Shown piece after piece: positions 36,801 through 47,276 of a stretch of DNA of 64,000 nucleotides. Origin of the DNA: Hofstenia miamia (taxonomy: Eukaryota > Xenacoelomorpha > Acoela); NCBI GenBank assembly GCA_004352715.1, contig SCFE01000043.1, positions 1,164,017-1,228,016 on the forward strand. The letters are read 5' to 3'. Position 1 is the first letter of the stretch, and each line of letters opens with the position of its first letter. The notes under the pieces are model-generated. The model saw only the letters and a list, made by a program, of their open reading frames with translations, made no database searches and was not told the origin of the DNA. Made by a program: the position numbers and the translations under genes.

Positions 36801-39729
36801 TATGTTACAAAGCGCCCTCGGTGTTACAAAGGGCCCATATATGTGGCAAATTTTACAAAGAGCCCATATAATTTGAAACTGCGATTACAAAGGGCCCAAA
36901 TANNNNNNNNNNNNNNNNNNNNNNNNNNNNNNNNNNNNNNNNNNNNNNNNNNNNNNNNNNNNNNNNNNNNNNNNNNNNNNNNNNNNNNNNNNNNNNNNNN
37001 NNNNNNNNNNNNNNNNNNNNNNNNNNNNNNNNNNNNNNNNNNNNNNNNNNNNNNNNNNNNNNNNNNNNNNNNNNNNNNNNNNNNNNNNNNNNNNNNNNNN
37101 NNNNNNNNNNNNNNNNNNNNNNNNNNNNNNNNNNNNNNNNNNNNNNNNNNNNNNNNNNNNNNNNNNNNNNNNNNNNNNNNNNNNNNNNNNNNNNNNNNNN
37201 NNNNNNNNNNNNNNNNNNNNNNNNNNNNNNNNNNNNNNNNNNNNNNNNNNNNNNNNNNNNNNNNNNNNNNNNNNNNNNNNNNNNNNNNNNNNNNNNNNNN
37301 NNNNNNNNNNNNNNNNNNNNNNNNNNNNNNNNNNNNNNNNNNNNNNNNNNNNNNNNNNNNNNNNNNNNNNNNNNNNNNNNNNNNNNNNNNNNNNNNNNNN
37401 NNNNNNNNNNNNNNNNNNNNNNNNNNNNNNNNNNNNNNNNNNNNNNNNNNNNNNNNNNNNNNNNNNNNNNNNNNNNNNNNNNNNNNNNNNNNNNNNNNNN
37501 NNNNNNNNNNNNNNNNNNNNNNNNNNNNNNNNNNNNNNNNNNNNNNNNNNNNNNNNNNNNNNNNNNNNNNNNNNNNNNNNNNNNNNNNNNNNNNNNNNNN
37601 NNNNNNNNNNNNNNNNNNNNNNNNNNNNNNNNNNNNNNNNNNNNNNNNNNNNNNNNNNNNNNNNNNNNNNNNNNNNNNNNNNNNNNNNNNNNNNNNNNNN
37701 NNNNNNNNNNNNNNNNNNNNNNNNNNNNNNNNNNNNNNNNNNNNNNNNNNNNNNNNNNNNNNNNNNNNNNNNNNNNNNNNNNNNNNNNNNNNNNNNNNNN
37801 NNNNNNNNNNNNNNNNNNNNNNNNNNNNNNNNNNNNNNNNNNNNNNNNNNNNNNNNNNNNNNNNNNNNNNNNNNNNNNNNNNNNNNNNNNNNNNNNNNNN
37901 NNTATATATACATCAAAGGGCATGAGAGCAATCGAAGGTAAACTTAATATCATTCGAATAGGGACTATGGCCCGTGATGATCTCTGCTCGATTTTAAGTA
38001 CTCACAGAGCGCAGTTCAACAGCAAAAATCTTGAACTCAATAATAAAAAGTCAAGCCAAATAATAGTTTGTCGAAACCACAGCTGCCTCCCGTCGATTCA
38101 CGGCATTGGAGCTTCGGATTCCATTAGAATTCTGGGATGACAAATTGACTTTACGTCAACACATTGTAGGGGGCAGCTTCTGCGATGTATGTTTTGTTGA
38201 AATTTAGAAGCCTACTGACCTACGGCTGTTCTGTTTGAGGAGGAGTCAGCAACCAGTTGCTCGATAAAATCGATTGTCTTCAGCGTTGCTGTGTTTGTTT
38301 CCGACTTTCTTCAACATTTTCACTTATTCGTCAACAATCCGATGAGAAATTATACATGTCCATCGAGCGGCCATCCTTTGGCGGATATATTGCCGTGCCG
38401 TACGAACTTTGCCCGGGCATCGCAGCGACAAGTCACCAAGGTATCCAGAAATTTAGAAGATCTGCGTCGCAGTCTCTTTTGCCATTTTCGCATTTATGAT
38501 CTATTTATTCGATGGAATTTAACTCATTTGGATCTGTAACCGATTTAAATAAAAGCTACTTACTTACTCACTTACTTTTAGATAACACTATTTCTATTGT
38601 TCACTCCAATTATTATTTGTGCGATAATTGCAATAATGCAAAAAGAAACTACATATTTACATAAATATATATTTATATCTTTTAATTTTCTAAAATATAA
38701 TTATCTTTTATTATTTCCTAGTTTTATATGATATTGTGCTTAAATATAGAACTTGGCAACGAATGTTGTGAATTTGGCGTTATTGCAGATCAGGGGACTC
38801 TGATATATAAACATATTGTTTCTACGCAACACTGTATCTGACGTCATCTAGAACGTAAGCTTAAATTCTAAATTTTACAATATTTTATAGACCTCAACCC
38901 TAACCCAAGTCACAACGTAAAGTTTCTTAAACCTAAGCCCTATAAACTAAACCTAAAACCTAAATTTTAAAATATTTTATATTATAGACCTAAACCCTAA
39001 CCCAAGTCACAACGTAGCGTTTCTTAAACCTAACTCTAAAACCTAAATTTTTCAATATTTTATAGACCTAAACCCTAAACAAGGAATTTTTAACATTTGA
39101 TGACGTAAACCCTTAGCATGTTATTTGACATCACTTCCGATTTTAGAAATAGGAGTCCCCTGATCTGCAATAATGCCGTGAATTTTTTAAAGTTATTGGT
39201 GTATGGGTTATTTTTTAAACATTTTAGTGAATTTCACAATGTTTATACTCTATATTAGTTCTTATTTTAACCGTGCGCATCCTCTTCTATACCTTTGCAT
39301 ACAATCATTCAGAGAAAACCTTAAATATAATACTAGTCTACATGTTAGAAAAGGGTTAGTGTTGAGAAAAAATTTTAAAAAATCATAGTCACTGCAAAAC
39401 ATTGACATGAATGTTCAACTATTTGTTAATCTTAAATAAGTATAATTCCACATCCTGTGAATTACAAAATACTTGTTGCTTAGAATATAAGATTAAATGT
39501 AAAATAAAGTGAAATATTGAATTCTGAAAATAATGTACTTGAATATTAATATTCAATGTTTGTTTGCAATTAAGCTAAAAGCAAAATACCGAAATGATGC
39601 GTAAATCGGAGTAGTTCTATCTCCGGATTCATTAGGAATTACACTTGATTGAGAAATGCCATTAGTTTGCCGTGTTAATGCACAGCATAAATTCTCTGTC
39701 CCAACATGCAATCCCAAAGCTGACTCCAT
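29437..39729 (-). CDS. HSPA14: HSPA14 (atypical Hsp70, ribosome-associated), two coding exons
   Basis: The spliced coding sequence is complement(join(29437..30817, 39590..39729)), giving 506 residues against about 509 in human HSPA14. HSPA14 partners a J-protein (MPP11/DNAJC2) on ribosomes in a chaperone complex for nascent chains. The sequence shows the N-terminal nucleotide-binding phosphate loop GLHVGTENLCCAL, the GDRTTPIYASF segment, AGFNVLRVVSEMSVSILPYG, DSLYEGFDFQTNVSRAKLE and the adenosine loop CIGGSMKMPKLQ, then a short C-terminal region without the usual Hsp70 lid. The second phosphate loop is degenerate (VKVGAYKTTLCV in place of DLGGGT), as in HSPA14 orthologues. The splice junction restores a continuous SFR-SNETAFGLAAKHG. 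The start is the ATG at 39,729; the frame extends upstream only to a TTG. CEP120 lies divergently upstream. Confidence 0.93.
31606..32035 (-). repeat. Partial second copy of the Tc1-like element, bounded by single Ns
   Basis: It is nearly identical to 32,346-32,775 and is enclosed by single Ns at 31,605 and 32,036. The sequence before the first N (about 31,460-31,604) recurs after the second N. This looks like assembly duplication, perhaps of two haplotypes, and not a real second insertion. Confidence 0.75.
32329..33641 (-). mobile_element. Tc1-like transposon
   Basis: The ends are TACTGTTGATCAAAA (left) and, inverted, CACTGCTGATCAAAA (right). TA dinucleotides flank both sides (32,327-32,328 and 33,642-33,643). 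Length is about 1.3 kb with an 89-base N gap, normal for Tc1. It sits in the HSPA14 intron in the same orientation as the gene. Confidence 0.92.
32596..33363 (-). pseudogene. Tc1-like transposase (gapped, frameshifted)
   Basis: The protein starts MPKASKLSEFECGQIIELHK at about 33,363 with a first helix-turn-helix. It continues DPDGYRTAKSTGRPTKITPA, then RSSRQIKMLTDADCSAVTIR (second helix-turn-helix). After the N gap come SAMVWGAFSY and the C-terminal PACSPDLNPIENVW catalytic block, ending KNGGHTHY. Frame changes occur near 33,250 and within the gap-flanking region, so this copy is probably inactive, although the gap prevents a firm verdict. Confidence 0.88.
33644..34945. other. Gene-free intronic stretch
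   Basis: No gene is seen. Around 34,420-34,510 there are two ACTTAGCGCC phrases about 45 bases apart, probably from an old repeat. A single N lies at 34,135 with no obvious flanking duplication. Confidence 0.4.
35556..35926. repeat. Direct duplication of 185 bp around a single N
   Basis: 35,556-35,740 and 35,742-35,926 match with about one difference. The single N at 35,741 is the joint. This is most likely an assembly artefact. Confidence 0.85.
35952..36384. mobile_element. hAT-like non-autonomous element with 8-bp target duplication
   Basis: The left end is CAGAGTTGCATACCAG. The right end, inverted, is CAGTGGTTCACAGGCC. The flanks CTTCAGAT (35,944-35,951) and CTTTAGAT (36,385-36,392) match at 7 of 8 positions. 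Near the right end, a unit of about 40 bp containing GGTCGACTC and CCGTCAAAATCTG is present twice. No transposase. Confidence 0.8.
37915..38576 (+). pseudogene. 3' fragment of a non-LTR retrotransposon with (TTAC)-type tail
   Basis: Plus-strand frames read NNKKSSQIIVCRN, then SDSIRILG, then after a frameshift a PLTYGCSV-like phrase and DKIDCLQRCCVCFRL. This resembles the thumb and C-terminal part of LINE reverse transcriptases. It ends with the polyadenylation-like AATAAAAGC and a tail of CTTACTTACTCACTTAC at about 38,556-38,576. The 5' part is lost in the 1-kb gap before it. It is antisense to HSPA14. Confidence 0.7.
38776..39177. mobile_element. 402-bp DNA transposon with 8-bp target duplication and internal minisatellite
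   Basis: The ends GGCGTTATTGCAGATCAGGG and, inverted, GGCATTATTGCAGATCAGGG match closely. GTGAATTT flanks both sides exactly (38,768-38,775 and 39,178-39,185). The interior has about 2.5 copies of a unit of roughly 100 bp containing CCTAAACCCTAACCCAAGTC and ATATTTTATAGACC. The 8-bp duplication fits hAT-like or related superfamilies. Confidence 0.88.
39590..39729 (-). CDS. HSPA14: HSPA14 coding exon 1
   Basis: It encodes the first 46 residues plus two bases, starting MESALGLHVGTENL and ending at the donor CG|GTATTTTG (intron from 39,589). It matches the first beta-hairpin and phosphate loop of Hsp70 ATPase domains. Confidence 0.88.
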
Positions 39730-39988
39730 CTCAAGCGATTCGTTCAAAAAGCAATTGTAAAATTAAAATTCGCCAAAACGTTACTAACAATGATTTACTT
39801 AGAAATTGCATTCTTATAACCGACAATGCAAATTTGCTTAAAATAAACTTGTTTGAAACATAGGGAATAATCACACGCGAAGAATCTCTAAAAGTTGGAC
39901 CTTCATTTTAAAATAAATTGCTTTTGAATTGTACTCTCAACTGAAAGCTTAGTATTGCACTTCATCCTATTTTCATCATTAGTTTACT

Positions 39989-40011
39989 ATATATATATAT
40001 ATATATATATA
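39989..40011. repeat. (TA)n microsatellite
   Basis: About 11 TA units in the spacer between HSPA14 and CEP120. Confidence 0.85.
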
Positions 40012-40093
40012 GTAGGTTATATGTAAATCATTGCTAGCAAACCAACTATATCTCCATATAGTATCTTTCTTGGTTTACTGAAAACTCGGCTAA

Positions 40094-40834
40094 AGCTAAA
40101 GTGGGTTAAAAATCATTAATCCTTTAATATTAATATTTACAGATTTTGAATTATTGACGAATTGAAATATACGTCTACTTTTGTAATTTATATTAACAGC
40201 TCTATCTTTCAACAGGGGCAAATTATCTATAAAAAACCCTCCAATCAATAAAGTACATTTTGAAACACAATTAACAAAAAATACATAAAAAAATATACAT
40301 GTAATACATTATTTAAATATCAATTCTATGGTTGGTACTTTTTATCGACATACGAAATCTTGAAACCGACATAGGGAATCTTGACATCGACATAGCAAAT
40401 CGTTATGACAATATGAACAAAAATTAAGCATGAATGAGGTATACGTATCAATTATATCAAAAGAGACATCAAAATTTAGTCTTAGCATTTGTTTATTGAG
40501 TTGTAATCTAGACTAAATGATAAAATATTATACTTGATTTTATAACAAAGACTCAGATAAATATTTTAATGTAAATATGAGAAAATTTTAAATGACCCAT
40601 CTAATGTTATTAATCTTCATACCTCATTCATGCTAAATTTTTGTTCATATTGTCATAACGATTTGCTATGTCGATGTCAAGGTTCCCTATGTCGGTTTCA
40701 AGATTTCGTATGTTGATAAAAAGTACCAACCCAATTCTATATGTAGAAACACTATTTAGTTTTCCTAAATTGCGTTGATTTATAATTTCCTTATCAAAAA
40801 CTATCGCATTTTTAGTTTTTAGCCCACTTTAGCT
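40094..40834. mobile_element. Possible outer TIR element hosting a nested foldback
   Basis: AGCTAAAGTGGGTTAAAAA at the left recurs inverted as AGCTAAAGTGGGCTAAAAA at the right. The MULE-like element at 40,330-40,731 lies inside. No coding sequence, and no target duplication was confirmed. Confidence 0.5.
40330..40731. mobile_element. MULE-like foldback element with 9-bp target duplication
   Basis: The two arms of about 115 bp begin GGTTGGTACTTTTTATC and match at about 97%. The flanks CAATTCTAT (40,321-40,329 and 40,732-40,740) are identical. Long arms and a 9-bp duplication are typical of Mutator-like elements. Each arm contains three CGACATA-led units of about 22 bp. It has no coding capacity. 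Confidence 0.88.
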
Positions 40835-43800
40835 AACACAATCTTTCTTCTCAAACAAAATGTGATGGGAATCATTATTTTCCAAAGCACATCGTGGAAT
40901 TTGACATAACTCTTTAGTCCAATTTAATTCTTTGATTTATAGTATAAGCATACCAATATTTAAACTTTTCATAAATTGTATTCTCGAAATATTCAAGTCA
41001 AGAAAATGGAAAAAATTGTTCTCTAAGTGCGATAATACTGTACTATTTGGTTAAAATTTTATCAGTTATGGAATTATCATATAGAATTTTCAATTTCACT
41101 GCCTGTTTATTTACAACGTGAAACAAATTTGCAAGTAAATAAATTGTTCTTGATTTGCTAAAAAATATTTAGTTAATTTAATTATCGTTTTTTCGACCTC
41201 TAAAAGCCCTTGTTTACGGCTATTAAGATATACAATATAAATGTATAAAAATTATGATCGATTTTAATAATTCATGGCAAACATATTCTTATCTTATTTT
41301 TTAAAGTCGGAATTTTTTTGATCTGTAATTTAATTATCTATTAAAATATATATGTTTTTTTGTTTTGATTGAAGTTATATGACATCATGAAATGGTGTGA
41401 TTGCATTTAATTTCAGACCTCAATTTCTAATAGATTCAAATTCATTTTGGATTTTTTATAATCAAGCCAGATGATTGAACAACAGGTTTAAAGTTTAAAA
41501 TTGTATAGTGATGTCTGCAATAATGTACTTGATCAATTAATATAAATGTTATTATAAATTGCATTGGATTTACAATTTCCTACAAAATTTAAATCATCAT
41601 ACTTTTTCTTAACATTATTTTCATGCTATGTGAATGTTGTCACATTTATTGTAACATTGCATACAGTACCTTGAAGAAGCAATTTTTTCATTTTCAATTT
41701 CTTGATTACTTTAGCATTATTTGATTGGCATACATCACCAATAAATATCAATTTCATTCAGTTAATATTTTAACAACATTTCCATAGTGCTGATATAGGA
41801 AAATAGAAAATGTTTGTTTATGAATTAGATAGTATAGCTTATTGCCTGCTCACTATAATTTTATTTGTGTTATTTTACTGTAAGTAGTAGAATGCTGTAA
41901 AAATCAATATAAAAATTGCTTCCTGTTTTAAAAATTAATGTAAATAATGTGAATTTTATAAAGAAAATATCATCTATCCCAAATTCCATTATTCAAATTT
42001 TTATTTCTAATATATTATTCAAATATATATATATATAATATATTCAAATGCATGCAAAGATTTCATAAATAATTTCCACCCATAAGCACCGATTTCATAG
42101 AGAACGTTCCCGTTAGATAATAATGCACATTTTGTCATAGCCAAATTCATCCGAACAAAAATGATTTTAGATAAATATACCCATTGCTAATTTATGTAGA
42201 TTTTTAGGAATCAGTTCATTTATAGCATTCTATGTCATTGGTTGTCGAAAGAAGTATCAAAAAGTTACTTAATATATTGTAATTTTTATAAATGCTAGCG
42301 GAGGATATTTCCTATTTGTAAACTGCATTGCAATGGTTATGTTGATGATATTAATCTTCCAATGCCCGATGTTGCAAATTTGCAATTTCAGTGAAATCCA
42401 TGTGTAACATCTGTATTGTACTTATTCTGAGCTAAAATTTAATGCCTTACATGCCTTTTTGGCATACTAGACAAATATCATTTGGGATATACTCAAGTCT
42501 TTAAATTAAAGTATTATTTTTTGACTTTCATAAATAGGCATATTTAGTTTTTTCTGAAATCTACATTTTGGAAATATTTTACGATGACTCAAATCAGAAA
42601 AAAAAAATTCCCTTCTCAGAGAAAAGTAAAGTCGGCAATGCAATTATTTTGAATGATTTTAATCTCTTGCTAGTTGCTAAATTCATTCAATAAAGTAAAT
42701 TTGCAAGTTTACAACTCCGGTAGTGAAGGTATAATTATGAAAATTTTCAGATAAATGTAATTAAAAAAGTGATCTTATCTATTTTATTTTGAATCGATAA
42801 TCGATATTCATTCCTTGTAATTTTTTAATGAATTCTATTATAGATGAGCTTGTAGATGCAAAGATGTACCCAAATAAGTGTAGGGGCCATACAATTATCT
42901 CGCATGTAGATGATGATATTCATCAACCCTCGTAGGGTATGTTTACAAAGGCTTCCTATCCATTGAAATTGAATAAAAATGACTCAATAAGGGCTCATTC
43001 AGTCATTTTCAAAAAGTTTTACGAATATAGACAATTTGATATCTCTATTGTCTGGAGTTGCAAATATACAACTAAATCAGAAAAACTAGTGAAATATTTA
43101 CATGTTCAATTCAATGATGGAATATCATTTCTATGACCCCTAGATATACAAAAAGCATAAAAACATTTTTGGATATCTTTTTTGTTCTTGGGCCTTACAG
43201 GATTAACAATCGAATAAAATCTACTTTTACTGAGCCGCGGAGCACTTATGTGATCTAGCTAGCCTTAATAATGGCTGCATATGTGATACCAAAACTGTCC
43301 ACATAGCTGAAATTTTGAGTTTACATAATTTATAATAGGAAAATAATATTTAGTTGCGGGTTCGCCATCACATTGGAAATAGTATTGAGGGTTACAATCC
43401 AAGAAAATTTAAGAATCACTGTTCTACATTTATATTTTTATATGTTTTTTTAAATGACATCATAATTTTCGACTTTTAGTAAATTCGCGAATTTGAGTCT
43501 TTCGAATTCAAAGCTACAGTTGACACTGCCAAAATGCAATCAGTTAGAACCAGTCATCTTAATATGCTTTACGAAATGTTCGACAAATTTTTGCGCACGG
43601 TACGCCTCAATGGGTTTCGAAACTCTACCGACATTTTGAAAAACAGTTAAAATTGTTGATTCCCTGAGCTTTAAACCTATCTACGTAAACATTAGGTTTG
43701 AAGAGAATTAAATATTTTCTATACAATCGGAATTTTTCATGTTATTTAGACAAAGCAATACATTTTAGTTGCTAAACTAAAATTTAGTACAAATTCTCAA

Positions 43801-44690
43801 AATTACATTCAAGCACGTTCAACAATAGTTGTGTCGATGCTTTCCCAAAGAGCTTATATAAAGTTTTTATTAATGCAAAAAACGGTGTTGTCAGACATTA
43901 CTATTTCATCGAAAAATCTAACCTGGTTTTTCTTAAAATTGCTAGTAAATTGTAAGAAAAGTTTAATTATTTAAAGTCTGTGATTCGTTTTCGCAGAGTT
44001 CTTTGACAATTTTGTTCACTAACATAGTCTTCCTTCCATTGAATAATATTTTGTAGGTTTACGGCCAAAACGTGCCACCTTTTTGTTCTAAGTCCCCAGA
44101 TTATAAACTTTGATCTTTTGAAAAATACAAATCAATGTATTACCCATATCTTTCTCAACAAACGTAACTATTTTTTATGCTGTCGCAAAACTTTCTTTAT
44201 TTTGAAGCAATTTGATAATTAAAAAGTTTCGTAAAATACAAATTTTGCAAATACTGACATTATTTTTGAAAATATCACTATTGATTTAAGATATATTTGA
44301 TTGATATGATATTACTTATTCTGTTAATAACACCAACGGACTTACAAGACTACATTAAATATTGCACTTAACGTTTGTTCATTATCCAACAGATTGCTAC
44401 TGTTAATAAAATAGCCTGTTTGTTTTTGTCATTCAGACAAAATATAAAAATGCTAATTGTTGTGGTAAATTAAGGATAAATATAGTTTTCTTTTTAGTGA
44501 TTTCAATCAATGCATTGCTGCCAAAGCTCAATAGGCTTTATTTTTTGAATTTTAAAACATATAATTTAAGATGCATCGTTTGGCTTAAATATTCCTGAAA
44601 GCCTAAAATGAAGGTTACAAGCTGTTTTCTCTATCATTATTAATTTTAAGAATTTTTTCTCAATTTTTATTTTAACATAATATTTATTGC
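40835..44690. other. Gene-free spacer upstream of CEP120
   Basis: No conserved coding sequence, RNA gene or clear repeat boundary was recognised apart from a short TA tract near 42,025. The CEP120 promoter must lie here or further upstream. A TATTTATTGCTAG at 44,681-44,693 could be the acceptor of a 5' UTR intron. Confidence 0.45.
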
Positions 44691-44703
44691 TAGGTCTAAA
44701 TTT

Positions 44704-44931
44704 ATGGTAGAATCACTTATTCTCGTTGTCGTTTCCGTTCAAGAAGGTCGCAATTTTCCTCGTCGTCCACGTTGTAAATTGCGTATTGAAGCAAAATTTG
44801 ATGGTGAATTATTAGCAACTGATGAAACAGATCATATTGATACTCCTGAATTTGCTACAGAACTTGCATGGGAGTTAGAAAAGCGAACTTTGCATCAACA
44901 TCGGTTGCAAAGAAGTCCTATTAAATTGCAG
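44704..44931 (+). CDS. CEP120: CEP120 coding exon 1
   Basis: 76 codons, ending CAG|GTAAAT in phase 0. It encodes the first half of the N-terminal C2 domain through LQRSPIKLQ. Confidence 0.93.
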
Positions 44932-46000
44932 GTAAATTTACAATTTTTGTAATAAACTTTGGTTTGATACATACTCTCTCTAGGACCTTGCTGTGAAGAT
45001 CCTTTTCTGGAATTAACAAATAACGTATTTACAGATATCACAAAAATTGTAGTTTGCATTCAATTCTGATACTCGGATTATATTAATAGCCGTAGTACCT
45101 TTAAGGCTACAAGTTCAACTAGGCATTCAAGTGATGAATGCGACAGTAAAATGAAAAAATCTTTTTTCAACATTCCACTTTCTTTGAAGTATTTTAACTT
45201 AATGCTTGTTGAGAACATATGGTTGTGTTTGCCCATTATCTACACGATTTGTTAAATGGCCTTTAAATATTGGAAACTAGACTCCAATTCAGTCCTATAA
45301 AAAATTACTAATGATAATGTTAAAAATAACAACCTGCGATAAGTCTGCTCTTGTTTAAATAGGACTTAAATAATATATTTTCTTTCGACATACAATTTCA
45401 TTTGTTGAAACTTTTATTGCTACACAAATGATATGTTGGGAAAACATCATAAATTGTAATTGAAACATCTACTAAGTTCCACTCAAGTACTTAGTATTTT
45501 TAAACCATTTTCACATCTTGATGCTATGTTATGCACATTTATAGATAAGAGAGGAAGATCGGTCTCAAATCATACTAGAAATTCTCATCTTTCGAATCTG
45601 GTCATATTCGGAACAAAAAAATCGGATTTGAGTTTGGTTTTATACATGAAATTCCATTCTTGTTTCTAAAAGTTTATTTTCAAGTTGGAAATTCTATAAA
45701 GTAAAATGCATTAATCACGAACTGATAACTGTCAATGAAATGGATCTGATGTTAAGAAGCGAATTTTATATAAATAAATTAATAAAATATTAATAATTTA
45801 ATATTATACTGTACAAACTGTATGACTTATATAAAGCCTGTTTTGTATAAAACATTTAAGGCTAAATCAAACAATTTCGAATAAATATGTATCAAAATTT
45901 GCCATATTCGAAGAGTAGCCCGTAACTCAGATCTTAGACCCTTTAACTGGGATTATTTCATTAAATTAAAGTCGTTTTTTATTCAAAATGTCATTTAACA

Positions 46001-46040
<40 letters not shown>

Positions 46041-47239
46041 CATGCGCTTGTCTAACGGAATTTACGGTTTGAAAGTACAATGCTACTCTGGCGATAAAAT
46101 TGCCATAGTGCAAAACTCCTCTGAGTTTTTATACAACCATTACGGTAATTTCCAATAATCAATCTCCATTGCCTAAGACTTTGACTTCACGTACTTGTAA
46201 AATAATGCCCTTGTACTCTCCTGGGAATCGATTATAAAATTCATTATTTCGCCCAATAGTTAGGGCTAAGCCTCCAATAGTCCAAGCTTCCAAAAAGTTG
46301 ACCACATAATGACTAACTTGAAGAGAGATTGGACAATTTTAATGCTAAAGAAAACAGAGTATACTCACAAATCAATTTATAGAGATAATAAGCCAATATT
46401 TCATCTTTCAAAGAGGAATAACTGTAGGGCTTCCAGTGATGCGCAGTTGATTACGTCGCGAACTTTGTTGTTAGAAGAGTTCTAATATGATATCAACTTA
46501 TAGGTAGAATGCTTCACTGGGTTTATGAAACAAATACACATGTTACAAAGAATTGGACAGGGCCATTTTCTCGGATGAGAGCCAAATCGATCTATAGTCT
46601 AGACCCCTGAAGTATATACGTTATAAAGTGATCAGAGCCATTACAGAGAGTTCAACAACTCTAGCGGTTGAATGCGGGGTAATAGATACTGCTACGGGAA
46701 TGCTTTCAGTAAATGGATTTTTGCAAGATCACCAAAGTTGATGAAAACATTTATTCAGCTAATTATGTGTAAATCTTACGTGAACATTTGTTGCTAGTTC
46801 TCAATTGTACAATCTAATGTTAGTAAGATTCCGTGCCCTGTCACAGATCACGAATCACCAAAGAATTTTTCTAATTAGAAAGGAGGTAGCCCTACTTCCT
46901 AATTGGCCTGTGCAAAGTCCTGGCATAAATATAATTGTCCATGTTTGGACAGAAGTGAAAGGAAGAGTGTCTAGACATCAATCTTCTAATATTAAAGAGC
47001 TTTGGAAGGCGATTCACCAATAATTTTTATTAATTACATGGTGATTTTTTTAAAAACGTTTTTTGTGCCAATTATATTAATGATGTGATTCGGCACGATG
47101 ATGGATTTTGGATGCTATTGAACTTAGAATTCTTACTGTATCCATTTTTTGTTGTTTAATTTTTATTTGGTATACATAACACCATTTTTTGTAATTTTGC
47201 AGTTTTTGCCCAATTTAATTATGACTTTGTTCGTATTTT

Positions 47240-47276
<37 letters not shown>

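Larger units (their letters stand above)
35188..36902. repeat. Region bounded by inverted clusters of TTACAAAGGGCCC motifs
   Basis: GGGCCCTTTGTAAC and related forms occur several times at 35,188-35,265 and 35,375-35,410. Inverted copies lie at 36,805-36,902. Both clusters abut N gaps next to TATATA tracts. This fits a non-autonomous DNA element of about 1.7 kb with subterminal repeats, or a poorly assembled tandem array. A hAT-like element is inserted within it. Confidence 0.55.
30818..39589 (-). other. HSPA14 intron 1 (8.8 kb)
   Basis: It runs from the GT donor at 39,589 to the AG acceptor ending at 30,818. It contains a Tc1-like element, a hAT-like element, a GGGCCC-repeat region, a LINE fragment, a 402-bp MITE and three large N gaps. 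Its true length is therefore uncertain. Confidence 0.85.

Noticed and set aside
36780-37953. Long open frames across 36,903-37,902 on both strands
   Set aside because: They exist only because the 1,000-base N gap has no stop codons.
38880-39080. Interstitial telomeric repeat
   Set aside because: The CCTAAACCC units are part of a roughly 100-bp minisatellite inside a transposon with its own target duplication.
39730-39747. Upstream extension of HSPA14 to position 39,747
   Set aside because: The extra six codons begin with TTG. The ATG at 39,729 gives the expected short N-terminus.
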